Below, piece by piece: positions 8,440 through 15,495 of a DNA stretch of 24,897 nt (positions within the stretch are counted from its first letter, which is position 1; every line of letters begins with the position of its first letter). The notes below the pieces were generated by a model. That model worked only from the letters and a program-made list of their open reading frames with translations. It searched no databases and was not told the DNA's origin. A program made the position numbers and the translations under genes. The stretch comes from Candidatus Dormiibacter sp. (GTDB lineage: Bacteria > Chloroflexota > Dormibacteria > UBA8260): assembly GCA_025450495.1 (NCBI GenBank), contig JANWHI010000051.1:1-24897 (forward strand), read 5' to 3'.

Positions 8440-10095
8440 TCAGGCGGCACCGAGATATGTATCGGGGAGGTCGTTGGCGAAAAGCACCGCGTCACCGGCT
8501 GTCGCGATCCGGCCGATGACGGCGGTGGCGTCGGCGAGAGAGCGCACGACGTGCACACGCTCGTCGGGAATGCCCCCGGCGCGCAGCCCCTCGCGCAGCG
8601 CACGTCCCGGACGCGCGTCCATGACGATCACGTGGTCGCAGACCCGCGCGGCATGCTCACCGTAGCGCCGGTTCTCATCATCCTCGAGCGCACCGAGCTC
8701 GACGAGCCCTGGGGTGACCAGGATGCGGTGGCGGGCGTCGAGCTCGGCCAGCACCTCGAGCGCGTTGTGCACCCCGACCGGGTTGGCGTTGTACGAGTCG
8801 TCGATGACGGTGATCGCGATGCCGGTGGGGATGGGCTGCAGCCGGTGGTCGACAGCCGCAAGCGAGGTTGCGGCGCGCAGGGCCGGCTCGAGCGGCAGCC
8901 CCAGCCGGTGCACGGTCGCCAGCGCAGCGCTGACGTTGAGCACCTGGTGGCGTCCCAGCAGCGGGACTGTCACCTCGTGGCGCAGGCCGGCGATCGGCCA
9001 GCTCCAGGTGAAGGTTGACCCGCTCCCGGTGATCTGGACATCGCCGGCAACAACATCGAGGTCGATCGAATCGCCCTCGATGCCATAGCTGATCACCTCA
9101 CCGCCGGCGGCGCGGGCGCGTGTGCCCAGGGCAGCGGTGGCGGCGTCGCCCGCGTAGACGATGGCGAACCCGGTTGCGGGCAGGGCCTCCAACGCCTCGT
9201 ACAGGGCGGCCGCGATTCGGTCAACTGTGCCGAACCTCTCCAGGTGCTGCGGACCCACCGAGGTGAGCAGCGCGTGGCTGGGCCGCACCAGCGCGCAGAT
9301 GGAAGCGATCTCACCGGGCGCGTAGGCGTCCATCTCGACGATGAAGGTGCGGTGCTCTTCGCCGAGAAGGTCGTTGACCGTTCGACTGACCCCCATCAGC
9401 GTGTTGAAGCTCTTCGGCGTCGCCAGGGTGGGTCCGTACTGCTCGAGAAAGTGCGCCAGGATGTGTTTGGTCGATGTCTTGCCGTAGCTGCCCGCGACGG
9501 CGATGACCAGAGGGTCGACCTGCTCGATGCGCCGGCGCGCCTGGCGCAGAAAGACGCGCCGCACCCACGCCTCGGCCGGGCGGTTGACGGCGTTCGCCGC
9601 CACCAGGAGAACCATGCCGAGCAGCGTCGCTCCGACGCTGGCGACCACCACCACCAGCCCGGCGAGCCACACCGGTGTCGCCAGCTGCACAGCGATGCCG
9701 ACGCCGGCGGCGACGATCAGCGCGAGCACCGCGGTGCTGGCGAGCAGGCGGCGCAGCCGCGGCGTGAACACCAACGCCTTCTTGGGCGGCAGCCAGTGCC
9801 AGCCAGGCTGCGCGGCGAGACCACCGGCCAGCCATGCGCCGCCGAGCAGGGCGCGCAGAGGCGAGGTGGATGGATCGATCCATGCGGCCACGGTCACCGC
9901 CGCAGGCGCGGCGGCGGCAACCAGGACGGCGCGGTGCAGCAACCACGCGCGCCGGCAACCCCAGGCGAAGAGTCGGCCCGGCTCGTACTCCTCGATCTGG
10001 TGCATGCGTGCCGCAACCAGCACGATCCGGGTCAGCAGCCACAGCCAGGCAGCGGCGCCGAGCCCGGCGAGGACAGCCGTGAGCGCGGCGCTCAC
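8440..10095 (-). CDS. murF: Membrane-anchored MurF-like Mur ligase
   Basis: The C-terminal two thirds is a Mur ligase: P-loop GSYGKTSTK (202-210), TSVGPQHLERFGT (278-290), DDSYNANPVGVHNALEVL (432-449) and TPGLVELG (461-468). The last two are MurF hallmarks, so the likely reaction is joining D-Ala-D-Ala to the UDP-MurNAc-tripeptide. Instead of the usual soluble MurF N-terminal domain, residues 1-170 hold four or five hydrophobic segments (about 5-30, 48-72, 84-96, 117-138, 141-168), implying membrane attachment. The lysine normally carbamylated after the GPxHLE motif appears to be Leu (AALYEALEALP). The GTG start overlaps the hydrolase stop as GTGA. Proximity to ddl supports a MurF role; another amide ligase using a lipid-linked substrate is an alternative. 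Confidence 0.82.
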   Translation of the reverse strand: MSAALTAVLAGLGAAAWLWLLTRIVLVAARMHQIEEYEPGRLFAWGCRRAWLLHRAVLVAAAAPAAVTVAAWIDPSTSPLRALLGGAWLAGGLAAQPGWHWLPPKKALVFTPRLRRLLASTAVLALIVAAGVGIAVQLATPVWLAGLVVVVASVGATLLGMVLLVAANAVNRPAEAWVRRVFLRQARRRIEQVDPLVIAVAGSYGKTSTKHILAHFLEQYGPTLATPKSFNTLMGVSRTVNDLLGEEHRTFIVEMDAYAPGEIASICALVRPSHALLTSVGPQHLERFGTVDRIAAALYEALEALPATGFAIVYAGDAATAALGTRARAAGGEVISYGIEGDSIDLDVVAGDVQITGSGSTFTWSWPIAGLRHEVTVPLLGRHQVLNVSAALATVHRLGLPLEPALRAATSLAAVDHRLQPIPTGIAITVIDDSYNANPVGVHNALEVLAELDARHRILVTPGLVELGALEDDENRRYGEHAARVCDHVIVMDARPGRALREGLRAGGIPDERVHVVRSLADATAVIGRIATAGDAVLFANDLPDTYLGAA

Positions 10096-10898
10096 CCCGC
10101 GCTCCCCTCCAGGAAGACATCGACGATGCGGCAGAACCGGTCTGGCTGCTCGGCGTAGGCGAAGTGCCCGGATCCCTCGAGGATGACCAGGCCGGCGTCG
10201 GGGATGAGCCGGTCCATGGTGCGACCGTCGCTGAGCGGCGTCTCCTGGTCACGGTCGCCCCAGATGAGCAGTGTCGGCACTCGCAGCCGCGAGAGCTGCG
10301 CACGCAGGTCGGCGTTGACCAGCCGCACCATGCTGGCGCGCAGCGTCCCCGACGCCGCCCGGTAGTCGGCGCTGCCGCGGCGGTCGGCGCGCTTCGCGGC
10401 CGCGCGCCGCACCACCGCAGGAAGGCGGCGCGACCGCGCCGCCGCGCGGAGCAGCTTGAAGGTGCGCAGCCGCCAGTGGTACCGCGGGCCATGGCTGGGG
10501 CGGATTCCGGCGCTGTCGGTGAGCACCAGCTTGGCGACGCGCTCCGGGCAAGCTGCGGCGAGCGCGATTGCGATCCGCCCACCGTTGGAATGGGCCACGA
10601 TGTGGCTGCGCGCGACGCCGAGTCGATCGAGCAGCGCGATGACCCATGCGCTGTACTCGTCGACGCCCCACGCGCTCGGTGGCGGCTCGGTGGCACCGAA
10701 GCCAGGAAGGTCAGGGACGATGACGCGATAGCCCGCCAGGCGGTCAGCGATGGGGAGCATCAGCTCTTTGGTGGCGCCCCAGCCGTGGAGGAGCAGAAGC
10801 GGTTGCCCAGTCCCAGCCTCGACCACCGCGGCGGTCGGTTCCTCACCTTCGTGTGCGGCGCCGCGCCCGGAGCCGCGTGGCTCCTGCGCACCGCTCAC
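10092..10898 (-). CDS. Alpha/beta hydrolase embedded between ddl and murF
   Basis: This 268-aa protein has an alpha/beta hydrolase fold: oxyanion segment LLLLHGWGATKE (34-45), nucleophile elbow AHSNGG with Ser104 (first Gly of GxSxG replaced by Ala), acid in WGDRDQETP (D217) and catalytic His in GSGHFAYAEQP (H245), so the triad looks intact. No signal peptide is seen; residues 1-22 are polar and probably disordered. An Arg-rich lid (about 140-185) covers the active site. Its GTG start overlaps the ddl stop, and its stop overlaps the murF start, both as GTGA, so it is translated with the D-Ala-D-Ala machinery. The substrate is unknown. An esterase, amidase or peptidase acting on a cell-wall precursor is conjecture from context. 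Confidence 0.85.
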   Translation of the reverse strand: MSGAQEPRGSGRGAAHEGEEPTAAVVEAGTGQPLLLLHGWGATKELMLPIADRLAGYRVIVPDLPGFGATEPPPSAWGVDEYSAWVIALLDRLGVARSHIVAHSNGGRIAIALAAACPERVAKLVLTDSAGIRPSHGPRYHWRLRTFKLLRAAARSRRLPAVVRRAAAKRADRRGSADYRAASGTLRASMVRLVNADLRAQLSRLRVPTLLIWGDRDQETPLSDGRTMDRLIPDAGLVILEGSGHFAYAEQPDRFCRIVDVFLEGSAG

Positions 10899-12082
10899 CT
10901 CGACGATTTGGGGCCACCACCGAGCATCCAGCGATCGAACACCGCGGTGCTCGCGGCGCGCCGCGCGTGGCGGCGCTGAGCGATCTGGATGAGCTCGTCG
11001 AGCAATGCGGTGAATGAGATCCCCGCCGGCTCGAACAGGTAGAAGGAGAGGGAGCCCGGGATCGGATTGATCTCGTTGACGATGAGCGCCCCGGCCGCGG
11101 GGTCGATCATGAGGTCGATACGGGCGACGCCGGAGGCGCCGATGGCCGCGAACGAGTCCAGGGCGGCCTCGGTGATCCGTTCCGCGAGGGCTTGCTCGAG
11201 GGGCGCGGGGATGAGCCGCTGCGCACCCTTCATCCCAGCGGACGCGCCCGACGCCTTGCCGCCCTTCGAGCGGTATTTGTCGTCGTAGGTCAGCAGCCCG
11301 CGCTTGGTGGGCTGCTCGAGCAGCGATGCACGCGCCCCGCTCTCATCGCCGAGCACTGCACAGTTGATCTCCACGATTCCCTCCTGGGCCGCCTCGATGA
11401 TGCAGCGCTGGTCATAGGTCAGCGCCACCTCGAGCGCAGCGCTGAGCGCAGCCCGGTCGGTGACTCGCGCAACGCCGATGCTCGATCCCAGGTTCACCGG
11501 CTTGACGTAGAGCGGGTAGGGCGCCAGCTCCTCGGCACGATGGGCCGCCGAAGCAGGGTCGACGCGCCATTGCTCGCGCTCGATGCACACGTCGTCGAGC
11601 ACCGGCAGGCCCGCTGCGCGCAGCACCGTCTTGGCCAGACGCTTGTCCATCGCCATGGCCGACGCGGCCACGCCACTGCCCGTGTACGGTACGCCCGCCA
11701 TCTCGAGCAACCCCTGCAGCGTGCCATCCTCACCGAGGTTGCCGTGCACCAGCGGCATCGCCACCTCGACGTCGACGGGGTCGCTGCTGCCGCGCCCGAA
11801 CGGCCCTCGCCGGGACGTGGTCACCGGCACGATGGTCATGCCCGGACTCGATGGGTCGACCAGCGGTGTCACCACGGTGCAGTCCGCCAGCAGGCTCTGC
11901 ACGTCGCCGAAACGCCTCAGGTCGGCGAGCGCCTCGCCGGTGTACCAGCGGCCGTCCTTGGCGATGTAGACCGGGACGCGGCGGTGTTGCGGGGCGAGCG
12001 CGGCCATCGCCTGGTGGGCGGTGATCACCGACACCTCGTGCTCCACCGAGCGACTGCCGAAGATGCAGGCGACGGTGGTCAC
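10895..12082 (-). CDS. ddl: D-alanine--D-alanine ligase family protein
   Basis: This ATP-grasp ligase (395 aa) should make the D-Ala-D-Ala used by MurF. Motifs include EHEVSVITAHQAM (14-26), PLVHGNLGEDGTLQGLLE (110-127), PYTGSG and MAMDK, YVKPVNLGSSIGVARV (192-207), DDKYRSKGGK (267-276) and metal-binding RIDLMID and NEINPIPGS (336-344). The end of the site reads IPGSLSFYLFEPAG rather than the textbook MPGFT.. of DdlB, so it belongs to a divergent Ddl branch, and D-Ala-D-Ser or D-Ala-D-Lac activity is not excluded. GTG at 12082 overlaps the murB stop (GTGA); upstream codons are murB shadow. The stop overlaps the hydrolase start. Confidence 0.93.
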   Translation of the reverse strand: MTTVACIFGSRSVEHEVSVITAHQAMAALAPQHRRVPVYIAKDGRWYTGEALADLRRFGDVQSLLADCTVVTPLVDPSSPGMTIVPVTTSRRGPFGRGSSDPVDVEVAMPLVHGNLGEDGTLQGLLEMAGVPYTGSGVAASAMAMDKRLAKTVLRAAGLPVLDDVCIEREQWRVDPASAAHRAEELAPYPLYVKPVNLGSSIGVARVTDRAALSAALEVALTYDQRCIIEAAQEGIVEINCAVLGDESGARASLLEQPTKRGLLTYDDKYRSKGGKASGASAGMKGAQRLIPAPLEQALAERITEAALDSFAAIGASGVARIDLMIDPAAGALIVNEINPIPGSLSFYLFEPAGISFTALLDELIQIAQRRHARRAASTAVFDRWMLGGGPKSSR

Positions 12083-13005
12083 GACCCGCCCCGGGCCGCG
12101 GCCTGGGCCGGCAGAGGCTCGCCAAGGACCACGATCTCTCGCTCGAGAACGACATCGAAGCGCGCTGCCACCTCGTTGCGTGCGATGTCCACAAGCGCGA
12201 GGACGTCGGCGGCGGTCGCCCGCTTGATGTTGAGGATGAAGTTGGCGTGCTTCGGCGAGATCTGCGCCCCACCGTGGGTGCGGCCCTTGAGCCCGGACTC
12301 CTCGATCAGGCGGCCGGCGAAGTCCCCGGGCGGGTTCTTGAAGGTGCTGCCCAGGCTGCGCACCCCGTACGGTTGGGTCCGCTTCCGTTCCGCCTGCACG
12401 GCGTCGGTGCGAGCGCGCACGGTGGGGATCGCCTGCGCAGAGACGGTGAAGCTGCCGCGCATCACCACGTGACCACGCAGATCGCCCTTGAACCTCGACT
12501 CGCGGTAGGAGAATCCGCAGTCTGCTGCGCTGAGCCATCGAGTGGTCCCATCCGGGGCAGCCACCTCACATTCGACCAGTGTGCCTGCCACGTCGCCGCC
12601 GAAGGCGCCTGCATTGCCCCACACGGAGGCGCCGCAGCTGCCCGGCACGCCGATGCCCCACTCCATGCCGGCGATGCCCAGACGGGCAAGATCGAGCGCC
12701 ACCCGCGGCATCATCGCTCCGGCGGCGAGGGTCACGGCTGCCTTGCCAACCCTCATCTCTTTGCTCAGCGGCCGCACTGCCAGCCCGCGCACTCCCCCGT
12801 CGAGGATGAGCGCGTTGCTGCCAGCCCCGACGACCGTCACGGGGACGCTCGACTCCGTGCATCGCGCCAGCAGCTCCGGGAGCGTGGCGAGGTCGTCGAC
12901 CCCCACGAAGAAGTCCGCGGGTCCGCCGATGCCGTACTGACTGTGCCGGGCGAGCGACTCGTTGCAGCGCACCCCGGGCCAGCCCGCCAGCCATTCAGCG
13001 GACAC
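12079..13005 (-). CDS. murB: UDP-N-acetylenolpyruvoylglucosamine reductase
   Basis: MurB reduces UDP-GlcNAc-enolpyruvate to UDP-MurNAc with NADPH and FAD. The 308-aa product shows the FAD-domain motifs YGIGGPADFFV, VVGAGSNALILDGGVRGLAV, GMEWGIGVPGSCGASVWGNA and SYRESRFKG. The catalytic serine segment LGSTFKNPPGDFAGRLIEE and HGGAQISPKHANFILN follow, and the C-terminus has the Glu-containing VVLEREIVVLG. Lack of the extra E. coli-type loop suggests a type II enzyme. The GTG at 13005 has GGAGG six bases upstream and overlaps the murC 3' end by 11 bases; longer in-frame sequence is murC shadow. Its stop overlaps ddl. Confidence 0.95.
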   Translation of the reverse strand: MSAEWLAGWPGVRCNESLARHSQYGIGGPADFFVGVDDLATLPELLARCTESSVPVTVVGAGSNALILDGGVRGLAVRPLSKEMRVGKAAVTLAAGAMMPRVALDLARLGIAGMEWGIGVPGSCGASVWGNAGAFGGDVAGTLVECEVAAPDGTTRWLSAADCGFSYRESRFKGDLRGHVVMRGSFTVSAQAIPTVRARTDAVQAERKRTQPYGVRSLGSTFKNPPGDFAGRLIEESGLKGRTHGGAQISPKHANFILNIKRATAADVLALVDIARNEVAARFDVVLEREIVVLGEPLPAQAAARGGS

Positions 13006-14395
13006 GCGACGCCTCCAATGAGCGGACCAGCCGGGCGGCGATCTTCTCGAAGCCGCCCAGGGAGAGGACGTTAAGCACGTCACCAGCGCGCACCATCCGT
13101 TGGACCAGCGCGATCGCCTCATCCGAGGAGTCGACCACGTGCACCGGCGCAACAGCCGAGACCCTGGCGGCGACATCGTGGCTGCTGATGCCCGAGGCCA
13201 TGCCGCGTTCGCGGGCGGCCTCGATCGGCCCCAGGATCACCACGTCTGCGCCCGTGAAGCTGCGGCTGTAGTCCTCGAGGAGCGTGCGCGTGCGGGAATA
13301 CGTGTGCGGCGTGTGGATGGCGACGACGCGGCGCCCGGGGAAGCGGAGTCGCGCCGCTGCGATGGTGGCCTCGACCTCGGTCGGATGGTGCGCGTAGTCG
13401 TCGACGACGGTGATGCCGTCGACGTCGCCGCAGACCTCGAACCGCCGGGCGGGTCCCCTGAAGGTGGCGCACGCTTGCACGATCGGCCGCCACGACGCAC
13501 CCGCGTCGGTCGCGAGCAGCAGCGCGGCCGTGGCGTTGAGGGCGTTGTGGACACCGGGGAACGTGAGCGTCACCGCGGTGGACGAACCCCCGTGCGTGAC
13601 CGTGAAGTGCTGCCGGTCGTCGTGGTCGTCGCCGATCTGCACCTGCCAGTCCGCGTCTGCCACCGTGCCATAGGTGAGCACCCGGCAGCGGGCGTGGGCG
13701 ACGAGGCCAACGCACTCCGGATCGTCGGCGCAGAGCACGAGAAGAGCGCTCGGCGGCAGTGAACCAACCAGCTCGATGAAGGGGGCGCGGTACGCTGCCA
13801 GCGTCGGATAGACATCGGGGTGGTCAAGCTCGAGGCGGGTGACACAGGCAGCTGCAGGCTGGATGTGGAGGAACTTGGGGCGCGGGTCCCACGGTGCGGT
13901 GGTGTATTCGTCGCCTTCGAAAACGAAGGGACCACCGCCGAGCCGGGCGCTGCCGCCGAGGTCGAGCGAGGTGGAGCCGAGCCGGAATCCCGGGTCCATC
14001 CCGCTGGCATCGAGCATGTGGGCGAGCAGCGACGACGTGGTGGTCTTGCCGTGCGTTCCGCACACCGCGATGCGCCAACGATCCGCGGTCAGGCGGAGGT
14101 AGAACTCGATCTCGCTGCACACCGGCAGGTCGCGATCGCGAGCGGCGAGCCACTCCGGGTTGTCGGCACGCGTCTGGTTGCCCACCACCACCAGGTCGGG
14201 AACGCCCCACCGTTCAAGGTTGGCGGCGGCGCTGCCGTCGACCCAGTCAATGCCGGCTGTGGTGAGGATGTCGGTCGTCGGCGCATAGGCCTGGTCGTCG
14301 GAGCCCGACACCCGCCAGCCCTGCTCGCGCGCTACCAGGGCGGCGCCGCTGACCGCATAGCCGCAGATGCCGAGGAAGTGAACGTGACCGGTCAC
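12995..14395 (-). CDS. murC: UDP-N-acetylmuramate--L-alanine ligase, with Mpl-like features
   Basis: This 466-aa Mur ligase has the three usual domains: N-terminal UDP-binding (HFLGICGYAVSG, 6-17), ATPase with P-loop GTHGKTTT (113-120), and C-terminal domain with VVDDYAHHPTEV (330-341) and HTPHTYSRTR (361-370). The C-terminal motifs are MurC-like. The N-terminal GICG and the central EGDEYTTAPWDPRPKFLHIQ (160-179) resemble Mpl, the recycling enzyme that adds tripeptide to UDP-MurNAc. Its place between murG and murB, and the absence of another murC here, favour L-Ala addition, but specificity is not settled by motifs. The GTG start overlaps the murG stop (GTGA), and the 3' end overlaps murB by 11 bases. 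Confidence 0.9.
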   Translation of the reverse strand: MTGHVHFLGICGYAVSGAALVAREQGWRVSGSDDQAYAPTTDILTTAGIDWVDGSAAANLERWGVPDLVVVGNQTRADNPEWLAARDRDLPVCSEIEFYLRLTADRWRIAVCGTHGKTTTSSLLAHMLDASGMDPGFRLGSTSLDLGGSARLGGGPFVFEGDEYTTAPWDPRPKFLHIQPAAACVTRLELDHPDVYPTLAAYRAPFIELVGSLPPSALLVLCADDPECVGLVAHARCRVLTYGTVADADWQVQIGDDHDDRQHFTVTHGGSSTAVTLTFPGVHNALNATAALLLATDAGASWRPIVQACATFRGPARRFEVCGDVDGITVVDDYAHHPTEVEATIAAARLRFPGRRVVAIHTPHTYSRTRTLLEDYSRSFTGADVVILGPIEAARERGMASGISSHDVAARVSAVAPVHVVDSSDEAIALVQRMVRAGDVLNVLSLGGFEKIAARLVRSLEASRVR

Positions 14396-15495
14396 GCCGG
14401 AATTCTCGCCGGAGCACCGCTGAGGGCGTGCAGCAGGCTCACCACCCGCGCCGCCGCGTCGCGCCGGCCAAGTCCGTCGCTCGCTGTGGCCATCCGGCGC
14501 CATGAAGCGGGCTCTTCGATCAGGGCGGTCAGCTCGCTGTCGACACGAGCGGGTTCGCAGTCCGCGTCGGGGATGAGCCGCGCCGCGCCGGCGTCGACAT
14601 ACGGGGCGGCGTTGAAACGCTGGTGATCACCCGCATGAGGGTATGGCACCAGGATCATGGGACGCCCCAGCGCCGCGCACTCGGCAAGCGAGGAGCCGCC
14701 GGCGCGCATCAACACCAGGTCTGCGCTGGCGATCGCCGCGCCGACGTCGTCGATGAACTGGCTGAGCACCCAGCGCGACCGGGACTCCGGCAGCAGAGCG
14801 TCGGCGACGGCGCGCATCTCGTCGATGTCAAGGCTGCCGGTCTGGTGGGTGATGCGCAACCACGGGAACCTCTCGAGGAGGGCGGCAACGCAGCCGGCGA
14901 CCGCGCGGTTGATGCGTCGCGCACCCTGCGAGCCGCCCATCACGAGCACCTGCTCGCAGCGGTCGCGCAGAGGACGCAGCGGCGCGGCTAGCACTTCGGC
15001 ACGAATCGGGTTGCCGGTGTTGACCACGCGAGCGCGGCGAAGGTGCGCCGCCGTCTCCTCGTATGACGCCGCCACCAGGCTGCCACGCCGCGCCAGCAGG
15101 CGGGTGGCCCGCCCGGGCAACGCGTTCTGTTCCAGCAGCGCCACCGGCGCGCGCAGCGTGCGCGCCGCGATCACCACCGGCACACTGACGTAGCCGGCGC
15201 CGCCGACGACGACGTCGGCACGGAAACCGCGGATGATGCCGCGCGCCGCGACGATCGCCGCCGGCAGCTGTGCGGCGAAGCGGGTCAGGCTGGCCGCACT
15301 CCCCGCGTCAAGCCCGGAGATGCGCAGGGTCTCGAGGCGGAAGCCGGCCGCCGTCACCATCCCTTCGGCGACGCCGCCACGCCGACCCACGACGAGCACC
15401 TCGCCGCCGGGGTCAGTCCGGCGCAACTCCTGGGCGACGGCCAGCACCGGTGTCAGGTGGCCACCCGTCCCGCCTCCGGCGATCAACGTGCGCAC
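14392..15495 (-). CDS. murG: Lipid II synthase MurG (UDP-GlcNAc transferase)
   Basis: MurG adds GlcNAc to lipid I at the inner membrane face, making lipid II. The 367-aa GT-B glycosyltransferase shows the N-terminal GGGTGGHLTP (7-16), VVGGAGYVSVPVVIAA, LLEQNALPGRATRLLA, NTGNPIR, VMGGSQGARRIN and the UDP-GlcNAc site RAGGSSLAECAALGRPMILVP, and YPHAGDHQRFNA. The GTG at 15495 has GGGAG nine bases upstream and must be the start because the glycine-rich loop lies just after it. This forces an 83-base overlap with the ftsW 3' end. Its stop overlaps murC as GTGA. Confidence 0.96.
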   Translation of the reverse strand: MRTLIAGGGTGGHLTPVLAVAQELRRTDPGGEVLVVGRRGGVAEGMVTAAGFRLETLRISGLDAGSAASLTRFAAQLPAAIVAARGIIRGFRADVVVGGAGYVSVPVVIAARTLRAPVALLEQNALPGRATRLLARRGSLVAASYEETAAHLRRARVVNTGNPIRAEVLAAPLRPLRDRCEQVLVMGGSQGARRINRAVAGCVAALLERFPWLRITHQTGSLDIDEMRAVADALLPESRSRWVLSQFIDDVGAAIASADLVLMRAGGSSLAECAALGRPMILVPYPHAGDHQRFNAAPYVDAGAARLIPDADCEPARVDSELTALIEEPASWRRMATASDGLGRRDAAARVVSLLHALSGAPARIPA

